The notes beneath the pieces were generated by a model, which was given only the letters and a program-made list of their open reading frames with translations, had not been told where the DNA came from and ran no database searches. From assembly GCA_002842465.1 (NCBI GenBank), contig PHDA01000017.1:1-57516 (forward strand): a DNA stretch of 57,516 nt, given 5' to 3'. The position numbers and the translations under genes are program-made. The DNA comes from Bacteroidetes bacterium HGW-Bacteroidetes-7 (GTDB lineage: Bacteria > Bacteroidota > Bacteroidia > Bacteroidales > UBA932). The number at the start of each line of letters is the position of its first letter. Positions within the stretch are counted from its first letter, which is position 1. Shown here one piece after another: positions 27,753 through 36,046 of the stretch.

Positions 27753-28874
27753 CTACGGGTTCATAGTGGCTTCCCAGACGGCTTTGCGGAGTGTGCCTTT
27801 AGAGTCGTCGGCGTCATATTGCCAGTACATCAACCCCTTCAAGCCGAGGTTCATTGCCCATTTGCCTTTTATTGCTATACTCTTAGGATTGTCGTAGCCA
27901 CAGAAAAAGGCTCCATCTTTAGTTACGTAAGGGACATTGGCTACAGGGTCCCAGTTGTCAATTTTATAGTGTACAGGATCGAGGGCAAGGATTGTTTTGT
28001 AGTTAAGAGATGTAGGTTTTACGGAAAAGGAGTGGCACCCGTAGAAAGGGATACCCAAAACCATTTTATTATAGGCCACTCCTGCATTTCTGTAGGCATT
28101 AACAGTACGCAGGCAGTCCCAGTAAGCCCTTGTATCACTGAGTGCTGAATGGTGTTTCGGGGCTGCATCCATGTTGTATGTCATAAGATTTACAAAGTCA
28201 ACATATTTATCCACCTCTTTAACATCAATGTAACGGTACCCCCCGGTAACGGCAACTTTGTCTTTTACATAACCGGCATAGGTGATTGTGAATTCAGTGC
28301 CAAGAGTCTCTCTGATCTGTTTCATCAAAAGAATATGGTTTGCAACATCAACCGAAGGGTCACTGGCAGCCCCGCTCCATGAAAGCCCGGGGAACTCCCA
28401 GTCAATGTCAACACCATCAATACCCCATGATGTAACAAATGCCTTGCAGTCATTTGCAAAAGCTTTTCTGTATTCATCTGATTTGGCAAGGGCAGAAAAA
28501 CTTCCACCCTGAGAATTATCGGAGTTGTCGACTACGTGTGTAAATGAAATTAGAATTTTAAGTTGCGGAAATTGTTGTTTAAGGTTAACTATCTGCCTGA
28601 ATCGCTCCTCTTTGCCCTGAAGTTTGAACCCTTCATAAACTCCGTTTCTTACATAAAGCTCTGCAAATGCATAACTGATATGAGTGAAGAGTCTGGGATC
28701 GGGAGTGGCAGTACCCCAATATGTTACATAGGCTAAAGCAACTCTGCCCTCTACTCTTTGAGAGGGTACATAAACCTCCTCCTCCTCCTCCTCCGGAATA
28801 ATTGGAATTGGCTCTTTCTGACATGCCTGAAATATAAACAGTAAAGCAAGTAGCGGGAGAAGTATTTTTCGCAT
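27753..28874 (-). CDS. Glycoside hydrolase family 18 lipoprotein (chitinase/ENGase-like)
   Basis: Surface or periplasmic lipoprotein of 373 residues: signal peptide with lipobox FQAC (Cys18), an acidic linker of six Glu (28-33), then a TIM barrel. The catalytic GH18 motif DxxDxDxE is complete: D153, D156, D158 and E160 (GIDGVDIDWEF). MTYNMD and the terminal GLMYWQYDAD block are also family features. Substrates of GH18 are beta-1,4-GlcNAc links in chitin, peptidoglycan or N-glycans. No chitin-binding module is present. The gene converges on the peroxiredoxin gene with a 6-base gap. Confidence 0.9.
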   Translation of the reverse strand: MRKILLPLLALLFIFQACQKEPIPIIPEEEEEEVYVPSQRVEGRVALAYVTYWGTATPDPRLFTHISYAFAELYVRNGVYEGFKLQGKEERFRQIVNLKQQFPQLKILISFTHVVDNSDNSQGGSFSALAKSDEYRKAFANDCKAFVTSWGIDGVDIDWEFPGLSWSGAASDPSVDVANHILLMKQIRETLGTEFTITYAGYVKDKVAVTGGYRYIDVKEVDKYVDFVNLMTYNMDAAPKHHSALSDTRAYWDCLRTVNAYRNAGVAYNKMVLGIPFYGCHSFSVKPTSLNYKTILALDPVHYKIDNWDPVANVPYVTKDGAFFCGYDNPKSIAIKGKWAMNLGLKGLMYWQYDADDSKGTLRKAVWEATMNP

Positions 28875-28961
28875 TTTACATTCTAGATTAAAAACGATGT
28901 AATTTTAAGCATAATATTGCTTTTAACAATAGCTACCAATAACGTTTTAACAATTTTTAAT

Positions 28962-29009
28962 AAAAAAGAGCCGTTGCCCATTTAATCATGATGATTATAC
29001 AGACAACGG
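28962..29009 (-). terminator. Terminator downstream of the DUF1343 gene
   Basis: On the minus strand, CCGTTGTC and GGCAACGG (plus-strand 29002-29009 and 28971-28978) form an 8-bp stem with a loop of about 23 bases, followed by CTTTTTT. Confidence 0.65.
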
Positions 29010-29043
29010 TTTTTGAAAATAACTAAAAATCAGATCTAAACCA

Positions 29044-29073
29044 GTTTGCAATGATTTACAATGATTTGCAATG
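29044..29073. repeat. Three tandem 10-bp units
   Basis: GTTTGCAATG, ATTTACAATG and ATTTGCAATG follow each other directly in the 222-base gap between the two minus-strand lipoprotein genes. Such phased 10-bp repeats may be binding sites or simple slippage. The rest of this gap holds only the terminator. Confidence 0.55.
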
Positions 29074-29096
29074 TCAACATTGGCAGCGGTTAGCAA

Positions 29097-30269
29097 CTAG
29101 TTATATAACAAATATTTCTTCCTGGTCTCTTTGTACTCCGAAAGTGCAGGCTCCCAACTATCTCTTATCTCCTGCTCGGTTTTCCCTTCAATAATCTGCT
29201 TTCTTAGAATATCTGTACCGGCAAGTCTGTCAAACCTTCCTTCGCGGAAAAACTCCTCTTTCTTAGGGTAAAAGTTGTAGAATTCTATTAACCAGCTTAG
29301 GTTTATTCTTCCTGTCTCCTTAAAAATGTTTGTGTCGTATTCGCGGAGGTCAAGCCCAAAGCACTCAACATCTTTATGCGGAGGATTGGTGCTCATGCCT
29401 TCAATAGATACCGGGGTGAAAGAGAATGAGTAGTGCTCTTTAAGGTTGGGATTTCCAAGAACCTGGAACGGGAAGTATGTTCCTCTTCCCTGGCTGATTA
29501 TCGTACCCTCAAACAGACATAGTGATGGATAGAGCAGAATTGACTGGTGGGTGTTGAGGTTTGGTGATGGATCTATTGGGAGGATGTAAAGTTTGCCGTG
29601 CTCATAGTTGGCAACCTCTACTACTGTTACTTTGCATTGAACGCCATTTTTAAGCCAGTTCTCTCCGTTTATCATATTTGCATATTCACCAAGTGTAAGT
29701 CCGTGGAGGATTGGGATCGGGTGCATTCCTACGAATGATTTGAAGGTTGTATCCAGAATTGGTCCGTCAACATAGTAGTCGTTAGGATTTGGGCGATCCA
29801 GAACAATAAGCTCAACATTATTCTCGGCGCAGGCCTCCATTACATAATGCAGAGTTGAGAGGTAGGTGTAAAAGCGCGTGCCCACATCCTGCATGTCAAA
29901 AATCACAACGTCAACACCAACAAGGTCTTCGGGGAGTGGCTTGTAAGTTTTAGAGCCGTAGAGTAAACTTATTGGAACTCCGGTCTGTAAATCTAATGTG
30001 TCATATCTGTTTCCACCGCGGAATCCGTGTTCCGGGCTGAAAATTCTTACGACATTCACTCCGCTTGCCACAAGAGTGTCAAGTAGCGGAGTTGTTCCTA
30101 CAACTGAACTGTTGTTAATTGCCAGAGCAACACTTTTGCCCCCTAAGAGCGGCATATAGACCTCAGTTTGATCGGCTCCCGGAATAATTTCGGGCTCTCC
30201 TTTTTTGGTGCATCCGATAGCTAATAGAGCCAGAAATAAAACTGTCAGAATTGTACGGTTAGTCTTCAT
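29097..30269 (-). CDS. DUF1343 lipoprotein, NamZ-like exo-beta-N-acetylmuramidase (GH171)
   Basis: Lipoprotein of 390 residues (lipobox LAIGC, Cys20). The DUF1343 landmarks are VRIFSPEHGFRGG, FDMQDVGTRFYTYLSTL, LDRPNPNDYYVDGPIL, INGENWL and FEGTIISQGRGT. The characterised family member NamZ of Bacillus subtilis removes non-reducing-end MurNAc from peptidoglycan fragments. The likely role here is recovery or turnover of cell-wall sugars in the periplasm. A MurNAc-GlcNAc-splitting GH18 lipoprotein next door is compatible with this. Confidence 0.87.
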   Translation of the reverse strand: MKTNRTILTVLFLALLAIGCTKKGEPEIIPGADQTEVYMPLLGGKSVALAINNSSVVGTTPLLDTLVASGVNVVRIFSPEHGFRGGNRYDTLDLQTGVPISLLYGSKTYKPLPEDLVGVDVVIFDMQDVGTRFYTYLSTLHYVMEACAENNVELIVLDRPNPNDYYVDGPILDTTFKSFVGMHPIPILHGLTLGEYANMINGENWLKNGVQCKVTVVEVANYEHGKLYILPIDPSPNLNTHQSILLYPSLCLFEGTIISQGRGTYFPFQVLGNPNLKEHYSFSFTPVSIEGMSTNPPHKDVECFGLDLREYDTNIFKETGRINLSWLIEFYNFYPKKEEFFREGRFDRLAGTDILRKQIIEGKTEQEIRDSWEPALSEYKETRKKYLLYN

Positions 30270-30351
30270 AGTTTTTTATTTTAGGTTAAAAAAACGGGTT
30301 GCTAACAAATATACAAATTCTGACAGTGTAATTATTATTTAAATGGGATTT

Positions 30352-31185
30352 TTACAGTTTTTCAACCGGGACTTGTATTTCGGTGAGCCATTCACTCTCA
30401 GACTCCTTATTCCAGATACCGTCGATGTAACAAAACCGTGGTTTTTCAGTAATTCTGAATCCGTTCTTTTCGATATGCTGATAGAGTATGGCGAATGATT
30501 CGGGTAGAGCCTCATAAACGCCATAGTGATTAATGCATACTGCTGTTTTGACGGCAGGAATATCTTTGAATGCAATCATTTGAGAGTCCTCTTTCCGTTG
30601 GGCAACAGCCTCAAAATATTCAATGTCAATGTTGGTACTGCAGTACTCTTCGTTGTGATCTACTGTAAAACAGTACTCAGGGTTTGCACATTCGCATCCA
30701 AGCCTTGCCATCTCCGGACCAATAACATTAGGACACAGGTTAAACAATTCTTGATAGCCTTCAATTACTCTTCTGTGGGTGGCTGCTGTTACGGCAGGTA
30801 ATGATTTGATAAAAATTTGCTCCATAATCTCTCTTTTTTGTAGCTTATCTTCAAGCGTTGAGAGTTCGTCTGCCCTTTTTTTGAGAGTAATAAGTTGGTC
30901 ACTGCACTCTTTCAGTTTCTGCTTAATCTCATCAACCGATGGCATCTCCCTGCCATCTTCAAAAATCTCCTTAATCTCCTCCAGAGAAAAACCAATCCCT
31001 TTCAGATAAATAATCAGATTCATTTTGCTAAGTTGATCAACTGTGTAGTACCTGTAGCCGGTCCACTTATCAATCTCGTCCGGGGCAATCAGACCAATCT
31101 CTTCATAATGGCGAAGTGTTTTAACTGTCACCATATTTAGCTTTGAAAACTCGCCGATTTTTAACTTAATTTTTGTTCTGTTCAT
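30352..31185 (-). CDS. MerR-family regulator with GyrI-like effector domain
   Basis: Regulator of 277 residues from the ATG at 31185. The frame extends 4 codons further to a TTG at 31197, but the -7 box at 31210-31217 would leave almost no leader. Winged helix: KIGEFSKLNMVTVKTLRHYEEIGLI, TGYRYYTVDQLSKMNLIIYLKGIGFSLEEIKEIF. A coiled coil follows (about 85-115). The last 150 residues form a BmrR/GyrI-type ligand-binding fold (TAATHRRVIEGYQELF). BmrR-like proteins sense hydrophobic cations and switch on efflux, but no pump gene is adjacent. Confidence 0.88.
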   Translation of the reverse strand: MNRTKIKLKIGEFSKLNMVTVKTLRHYEEIGLIAPDEIDKWTGYRYYTVDQLSKMNLIIYLKGIGFSLEEIKEIFEDGREMPSVDEIKQKLKECSDQLITLKKRADELSTLEDKLQKREIMEQIFIKSLPAVTAATHRRVIEGYQELFNLCPNVIGPEMARLGCECANPEYCFTVDHNEEYCSTNIDIEYFEAVAQRKEDSQMIAFKDIPAVKTAVCINHYGVYEALPESFAILYQHIEKNGFRITEKPRFCYIDGIWNKESESEWLTEIQVPVEKL

Positions 31186-31209
31186 AAACTTGCGCAATGT
31201 TTACGGATG

Positions 31210-31217
31210 CAAAGATA
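31210..31217 (-). promoter_or_regulatory. -7 box of the MerR-type gene
   Basis: Read on the minus strand this is TATCTTTG, an exact TAnnTTTG match. A TTG triplet lies 22 bases further upstream. It supports the ATG at 31185 as the start. Confidence 0.55.
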
Positions 31218-31284
31218 TTCCCTGCCCTTAGGTACGAGTCAAGAGATTTTTGATAAATTTATAAAAATTTTAATCTCTCTGTAA

Positions 31285-31292
31285 TATTTTTG
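31285..31292 (+). promoter_or_regulatory. -7 box of the second ECF sigma gene
   Basis: TATTTTTG matches TAnnTTTG, 17 bases before the ATG at 31310. The -33 element is not recognisable at the standard distance, which would fit a promoter read by an alternative sigma factor, but this is weak. Confidence 0.4.
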
Positions 31293-31309
31293 AATGTCGT
31301 GCGACTAAT

Positions 31310-31810
31310 ATGGGTGAAAAGCAAAAAGAAATGAACAACTACGAACAGGAATTTATCAGCTTCATCAACGAAAACAGAAACATTATTTATAAGATCTGTT
31401 TTCTCTATTCAAACAAACTTCAGAGTCATGATGACCTCTTTCAGGAGGTGGTTGTTAATCTGTGGAACGCTTGGCCAAAGTTCCGCGGAGAGTGCAAGGT
31501 GCAGACCTGGATTTACAGAATAGCACTAAATACTTGTGTGAGTTTTCTGAGAAGAAGCAAATCGAGACCCGACTCAATTCCACTTACCCGAAGCATCGAA
31601 GCCATTGCCCCTGAAGAGGATATGGCAAAGATTTATGAGTTGTATCGGTTAATAGGTAATCTTGGGAAACTAGAGAAGGCGATAGTTTTGCTCTATATTG
31701 AAGAGAAGTCTCACGATGAGATCTCGAAAATAATAGGGATCTCCCGTTCAAATGTTGCTGTTAAGCTTTTCAGAATAAAAGAGAAATTAAAATTAATGTC
31801 AGACAATTAA
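31310..31810 (+). CDS. ECF RNA polymerase sigma factor
   Basis: Sigma factor of 166 residues: region 2 with QSHDDLFQEVVVNLWNAWPKFRGECKVQTWIYRIALNTCVSFLRR, and region 4 with IVLLYIEEKSHDEISKIIGISRSNVAVKLFRIKEKL. A start at the second Met (31331) is possible. Cotranscribed with the membrane protein 7 bases downstream, which I take to be its regulator. Confidence 0.93.
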   Translation: MGEKQKEMNNYEQEFISFINENRNIIYKICFLYSNKLQSHDDLFQEVVVNLWNAWPKFRGECKVQTWIYRIALNTCVSFLRRSKSRPDSIPLTRSIEAIAPEEDMAKIYELYRLIGNLGKLEKAIVLLYIEEKSHDEISKIIGISRSNVAVKLFRIKEKLKLMSDN

Positions 31811-31817
31811 ATTAATT

Positions 31818-32405
31818 ATGGAACTAGATCAACTGAAGGCCAACTGGCAGGAGCTATCCAAAAAAATGGAAAACTCAGAGATATTTAACAGACAAGTGAC
31901 AATCAATATGCTAAAGAGAAATGCTGATTCATCAATTGGCAAACTGGAGAGATTCGAATACTTTTTTCTTGCATTGTGTGTGGTACTGACGGGGCTGTTT
32001 TCGACACTCCTTGCAATAAATGACGAGTCGATATTCAAAAACGAAAGTATATTGGTAACAATTGGCGTATTTGTACTTGCAGGAATATGGCAGGCATACA
32101 AAATTTACCTTCTTGGCAAGATCAAATATGAGAGTTGTACCACCGTAGATTTACTCAAAAGAGCTTCGGAGTTTAAGCTTATGACTCAGGCAAGATTTGT
32201 TGTGGGAATGGTGTTGTTGATTCCGACAATAATTCTGCTTGTAAATTTTCAGAGGGATATGCTAACTCGGGAGATGATAGTTGGAATGGTTGTGGGAGGT
32301 ACATTCGGTCTTCTGATTGGATTCAGAGCCTTTCTAATGCAGTGGAAGAGCATTGACGAGTTAATCTTTGATCTTAAAGAGATCAGAAGCTATGAAAAGG
32401 AATAA
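31818..32405 (+). CDS. Four-helix membrane protein, candidate anti-sigma partner
   Basis: 195 residues. A soluble, charged N terminus (about 1-45, LDQLKANWQELSKKMENSEIFNRQ) precedes four predicted membrane segments at about 50-68, 74-94, 127-145 and 150-170, and a short cytoplasmic tail (SIDELIFDLKEIRSYEKE). Proteins of this shape, beginning with a LxxLKxxWxxL pattern, often follow an ECF gene in Bacteroidota. An N-terminal sigma-binding helix with membrane anchoring would suit an anti-sigma role. No known anti-sigma zinc motif is present. Confidence 0.65.
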   Translation: MELDQLKANWQELSKKMENSEIFNRQVTINMLKRNADSSIGKLERFEYFFLALCVVLTGLFSTLLAINDESIFKNESILVTIGVFVLAGIWQAYKIYLLGKIKYESCTTVDLLKRASEFKLMTQARFVVGMVLLIPTIILLVNFQRDMLTREMIVGMVVGGTFGLLIGFRAFLMQWKSIDELIFDLKEIRSYEKE

Positions 32406-32428
32406 ACGCCAAAAAAGTAATAACCACT

Positions 32429-32644
32429 ATGAAAAAAATTGACAGATATTTCTGTGTGGCTTTTATTGCAGGTACTATTTATTTCGCTGCCTATAATATT
32501 CTTACCCGATTAATTGAGATTGATTTTCAGATTGTTGAATTCCTTTATAAGGTTGCACTGGTAACAATTCTTATTTCTGCCGGCTGGTGTTTGGGGAAAA
32601 GAATTTCACCTTATAAAATTTTAAATCGCAAAGGTAAATTTTAG
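32429..32644 (+). CDS. Small two-helix membrane protein
   Basis: 71 residues with hydrophobic segments at about 7-25 (YFCVAFIAGTIYFAAYNIL) and 37-55 (FLYKVALVTILISAGWCLG) and a basic C terminus. Lies 23 bases after the preceding membrane gene in the same direction, so it is probably the third gene of the sigma operon. It ends exactly where the convergent peptidase gene ends. No family recognised. Confidence 0.55.
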   Translation: MKKIDRYFCVAFIAGTIYFAAYNILTRLIEIDFQIVEFLYKVALVTILISAGWCLGKRISPYKILNRKGKF

Positions 32645-33964
32645 CTATTTTTTCAACCACTTATGCCACTCTTTCTCCAACTCCTGAAGCTCCTTTCCGT
32701 AAATACTCTTCCACTGTGATTCTGATTTCCAGAGATCAAGAAAACTTTTCTGACCATATTTTGTAATCAGAAACCTCACAAATGACCCCGAAGCAGCATA
32801 TCCCATCTGTGTAAAATCGTTATCTGCTCCTATCTGAAGCTCTGCAAGCTTTTCGATTGGGAGCAGTTTCCCATTTTCAAGAAAATTTTTTGTAATCTGG
32901 TCGCTCTTTTTTGCAACGACATTACTATTGTCCGATTTTACCGACTCTGCCTCTGCATACATAGCAATTCCCTCATTTAAAAATGAACTTTGCCGGCCCC
33001 AGTTATTATGAAATAAAATGTGAGTAAGTTCGTGAACTGCAAGAGCATAGTCATTGCTCTCTTCATCATAAATTGAAAATATTCCTGCCTTACCTGCAGC
33101 CAGCCCTTTACCCCAGTGATTTGTATAAAATAACTTTTCGTCATAATCAGAAAAGTAGGTAATGAGTTGTCGCTCCTTTACAGGATTAATTTCTGCAAAA
33201 AAATGGTATAGGAACCTTAGTGCCTTTTCGTTATTGTCTGCAATCTTTATAGCAGCAGTGCTATCCAAAATGTTTTTGTTAAATCTTATTGTACAGTGTT
33301 CTGTCTCAATTTTGTCAAAGTTACCTTTGAAACTAAAATGGAAATTAAAAATGGGCTCTTTCATCACAGGCAACTTACCTTCTGAAATAGTCCTTTTTAC
33401 AGATTCTAAATCGTAACCGTTGGCGTAGAGCATGGTGAATGCAGTACTACGATCAAGGGAGATAATTGGAATTTCTTCTTTTGGGAAACAGATATTTTCA
33501 ACATCAAAAAAGGGGTTTTCTTCTTTTATTGAAAAAAGAGCAATAGCGGAGACTCCTTCATTTATAAGTTGGTTAATATTTTCTGTGGCTGTTAATTTGT
33601 TTTCTGAAAATTGTTCAAGTTCAGGACAATATAACACAACTCTCTCTTTTATTTCAACAGCCTGGTCATCATAGCCTTTTCTATGATGAATTGAGGGAAC
33701 AAAAACCAGTTGTTTGTCTATAAAGACATCACTGGTATATGAGTTGGTTCCATACGGGCCGCTTGTACTACCTGCGAGAGGGAAGAAGCCTGTTTTGATA
33801 GAACTGCCACTTTTAAATTTTAAACTTCCTTCTGCCCATGGGAGGTGTGCCTTGCCAGTGTAAAAATAGGGGAGTTCCGGACCTTGTGAAGCAGCGGTAT
33901 TTGCAAACAGTACTAAAATGGTTAGTATAAGTACTATTTTGTAGAGGGTATTTATAGTTTTCAT
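32645..33964 (-). CDS. Exported gluzincin metallopeptidase (peptidase MA family-like)
   Basis: 439 residues from the ATG at 33964. The frame runs on to 34009 without a signal-peptide-like start, whereas MKTINTLYKIVLILTILVLFANTAASQ from 33964 is a good signal peptide. A protease-associated-like domain lies at about 85-195 (VLYCPELEQFSENK, IISLDRSTAFTML). The zinc motif is HELTH (311-315) with a downstream NEGIAMYAE supplying the third ligand and ending in a long helical tail. This HExxH...NEG arrangement is the gluzincin type. Probably periplasmic or secreted. Confidence 0.82.
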   Translation of the reverse strand: MKTINTLYKIVLILTILVLFANTAASQGPELPYFYTGKAHLPWAEGSLKFKSGSSIKTGFFPLAGSTSGPYGTNSYTSDVFIDKQLVFVPSIHHRKGYDDQAVEIKERVVLYCPELEQFSENKLTATENINQLINEGVSAIALFSIKEENPFFDVENICFPKEEIPIISLDRSTAFTMLYANGYDLESVKRTISEGKLPVMKEPIFNFHFSFKGNFDKIETEHCTIRFNKNILDSTAAIKIADNNEKALRFLYHFFAEINPVKERQLITYFSDYDEKLFYTNHWGKGLAAGKAGIFSIYDEESNDYALAVHELTHILFHNNWGRQSSFLNEGIAMYAEAESVKSDNSNVVAKKSDQITKNFLENGKLLPIEKLAELQIGADNDFTQMGYAASGSFVRFLITKYGQKSFLDLWKSESQWKSIYGKELQELEKEWHKWLKK

Positions 33965-34167
33965 TTGAGCATAATTTTGGATTACTGCATCATGAAGATT
34001 TGCAATCAATTAATTATGACACAAAAATAATTCCTTTTGATATTTTTATATGAAAAAATATCCGAAAATGTTCATGATTAAACTGAAAGAGAACAAGAGG
34101 CCTCTTGAGAGTGCGGTTTAAATGGTCAAAAAAGATGCTATTGAGCATAGCTTCAAATTGCTAAATA
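33965..34167. other. Intergenic region with a short palindrome
   Basis: No gene supported. CAAGAGGCCTCTTG (34094-34107) is a perfect 14-base palindrome of unknown meaning. The region contains the promoter of the minus-strand peptidase gene, but no clear -7 box was found. Confidence 0.4.
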
Positions 34168-34686
34168 TCAGAAGCACAACTCCAAAACAGGGTAGTGGGG
34201 TTCGCTAAAGCCGAATTTTCTGTAGAGTTTCTCTCCGTCTTTTGATGTATGGAGAGAAATTTTACTTATTCCTCTACGCCAGGCCTCATCAATAAGCTCC
34301 TGCAGAATGACCGCCGAGTAACCCTTTCTTCTCTCTTCGGGCAATGTGTACATATTAAGAATGTCCCCCTCAAGGTATAATGGTTTGTTTGCATCGCCCG
34401 GAATTTTCTTAATAACCATTGCCCCAAAGCTTACGACCTTCTCACCTTGCAGGGCCATGAATGCAAAGAACCTCTCTCCCTCCATAGCCTCTCTAAAGTA
34501 CTCGTTAAGCCCTTTTTCAAGCTCTGCTTTGTACTCCCTCGAAAGCTCACCCTGCATCTCTGTAAGATACTCCAACCTGTATTTTGTAAGCAGCTCTATC
34601 TGCTCAATCCCAATTTTTTGTAGTGTTAACTTGCTCATCTGTACTGTTGAAATGTTTACGTTTTGGTTGTCGGAGGTGTTGTTCAT
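34168..34686 (-). CDS. GNAT-family N-acetyltransferase
   Basis: 172 residues from the ATG at 34686; a shorter start at 34638 (MSKLTLQKIG) is also possible because the intervening Asn-rich residues are not domain. Acetyl-CoA fold: FFAFMALQGEKVVSFGAMVI, then LNMYTLPEERRKGYSAVILQELIDEAWRRGISKISLHTS with the R-K-G-Y pyrophosphate-binding motif, and YRKFGFSE at the end. Substrate unknown. Confidence 0.88.
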   Translation of the reverse strand: MNNTSDNQNVNISTVQMSKLTLQKIGIEQIELLTKYRLEYLTEMQGELSREYKAELEKGLNEYFREAMEGERFFAFMALQGEKVVSFGAMVIKKIPGDANKPLYLEGDILNMYTLPEERRKGYSAVILQELIDEAWRRGISKISLHTSKDGEKLYRKFGFSEPHYPVLELCF

Positions 34687-34722
34687 TGCCAAACATTTAG
34701 TTTACAAAGGTACAAAAAAAAT

Positions 34723-34882
34723 CTCCGCGCCACTTTTGGATATGTATTTGTTTCCCAGGTGCTTGCAAAACAGACTTAAGCGAAAATTATAAAAAATCAC
34801 AAAAGTCTCATTTGTAACATTCAGTAAGTTACGTGGTTGTCCAAAACTGGCGCGGAGAATTACTTACGCGGAGATTTATCGC
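34723..34882. repeat. Palindromic repeat, copy 1
   Basis: A 135-base imperfect palindrome (34723-34857) with 18-base terminal inverted arms (CTCCGCGCCACTTTTGGA and TCCAAAACTGGCGCGGAG, one mismatch) and a weak inner arm pair AGACTT/AAGTCT. It is followed by 25 bases (34858-34882) shared with copy 2. Those 25 bases contain the TAA stop and last codons of the minus-strand LytTR gene. Copy 2 at 36047 has the same orientation. No ORF inside. Confidence 0.85.
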
Positions 34883-35549
34883 GATATTTTCTGGAGATTT
34901 CCAGCGCTTTATTACCAATGAAAAGTTTGGTTGGAGTAATTTTGCTGATATGAGCTCTGTTTACCAGATACGATCGGTGAATTCGTATGAAACGAGAATC
35001 AAGTGCCATTTGCCAGTTTGAGATATTCATCTTTGTTCTGTATGATGTATCAGTATTTGTTCTTATCCACACCTCATCATCACATGATTCGATGTATGTT
35101 ATTGAATCAATTTCAATTGATACCTTTTTTCTGTCAGATGTGAATTCAATAAATTTTGACTGGTGACTCTTGGTCAATGACTTCATCTTGTTTTCAAGCA
35201 GTTTCTCTAGTGATAAAAATGCAATGATTATTAGCCATATAAAAAAGGGATTAAAAACTAAGTCTGCATTTTTTTCAGACATATAGTTGATAAGATAGAT
35301 GTCAACCAGGATAATACATAGGTATTCGATTATTAGTACAGCAAATGCCAGACACATTATGTGGAACACCCCTCTCAAGCGTTTAGTGAACGAAATATCC
35401 TCAATGAAAAATTTTGCTGTTATAACTCCGGGCAGTGTTGCTACCGACAGCATAAGCGCAGATGAGTATCCATCTGCGGTGCTCATGAATACACCGCTCA
35501 GCAAAAAAGTCACGAATACCCAGTATAGAAAATTGATAAAACCGTTCAT
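34860..35549 (-). CDS. Membrane-anchored LytTR-family transcription regulator
   Basis: 229 residues. About four membrane segments fill residues 1-125 (INFLYWVFVTFLLSGVFMS, VLIIEYLCIILVDIYLINYM, PFFIWLIIIAFLSLEKL), followed by a LytTR DNA-binding domain from about 135 (VSIEIDSITYIESCDDEVWIRT, FIRIHRSYLVNRAHISKI, KALEISRKYRDK). There is no receiver domain, so control probably comes through the membrane part or its neighbour. LytTR regulators of this layout are often paired with a small membrane protein; here the divergent gene at 35722 is the candidate. The C-terminal codons fall inside the repeat. Confidence 0.88.
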   Translation of the reverse strand: MNGFINFLYWVFVTFLLSGVFMSTADGYSSALMLSVATLPGVITAKFFIEDISFTKRLRGVFHIMCLAFAVLIIEYLCIILVDIYLINYMSEKNADLVFNPFFIWLIIIAFLSLEKLLENKMKSLTKSHQSKFIEFTSDRKKVSIEIDSITYIESCDDEVWIRTNTDTSYRTKMNISNWQMALDSRFIRIHRSYLVNRAHISKITPTKLFIGNKALEISRKYRDKSPRK

Positions 35550-35689
35550 ACCATAAAATTAGATCATTTAAATCAACTTCACTACCAATTTTAACTTAAC
35601 ATTCTAAATTTCGATTAAACAGCGGGTTTTTACACCCGGATGAGGGGTTTTGTAAGGCACAACCGGAGGTAATCTGTTAAGAATGAGGT

Positions 35690-35697
35690 TAACTTTG
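35690..35697 (+). promoter_or_regulatory. -7 box of the small membrane gene
   Basis: TAACTTTG matches TAnnTTTG and is 24 bases before the ATG at 35722. The 172-base divergent gap upstream also holds the LytTR promoter. No standard -33 box is at the right distance, which would suit an activator-dependent promoter. Confidence 0.45.
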
Positions 35698-35721
35698 CAA
35701 TAACCTTTTAAAATTTTTATC

Positions 35722-36039
35722 ATGTCTATCAGAACTATGTTTCTTGAGGGAGGAGTATTTGGAATGGCTCTCCTCACAATTGAATTAATCCTTATTATTC
35801 TTGCCGCATGGAAAGCTCCGGCCTGGGTAAAGGAACTTGGCTTAATTGCCCTTATGACCGGAGTTTTATGGACGTTTAGTGGTTTTTACCAGATTAGTGA
35901 CATTGTTGCTGATAACCCGGGAATCACTCATGATGTTATATTCGGAGGTGTAAGAGTAAGTTTAATACCCTTTTTTTACGGAGGGTCAATCTATTTGGCG
36001 TCTCTGATACTGCGGATTATAAACAAACCGAGGTTGTAG
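35722..36039 (+). CDS. Small membrane protein divergent from LytTR gene
   Basis: 105 residues with three predicted membrane segments (about 10-30, 38-58 and 80-98). The opening MSIRTMFLEGGVFGMALLTIELILIIL loosely recalls the first helix of MotA/TolQ/ExbB proteins, but the rest of that fold is absent. It is the only gene sharing the divergent promoter region with the membrane-bound LytTR regulator and is the probable target or signal partner. The stop codon is 7 bases before repeat copy 2. Confidence 0.65.
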   Translation: MSIRTMFLEGGVFGMALLTIELILIILAAWKAPAWVKELGLIALMTGVLWTFSGFYQISDIVADNPGITHDVIFGGVRVSLIPFFYGGSIYLASLILRIINKPRL

Positions 36040-36046
36040 TATTTTT

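Noticed and set aside
29044-29073. The 10-bp tandem units as the start of a CRISPR or an origin iteron set
   Set aside because: Units are only 10 bases, without spacers, and only three exist; no cas or replication gene is nearby.
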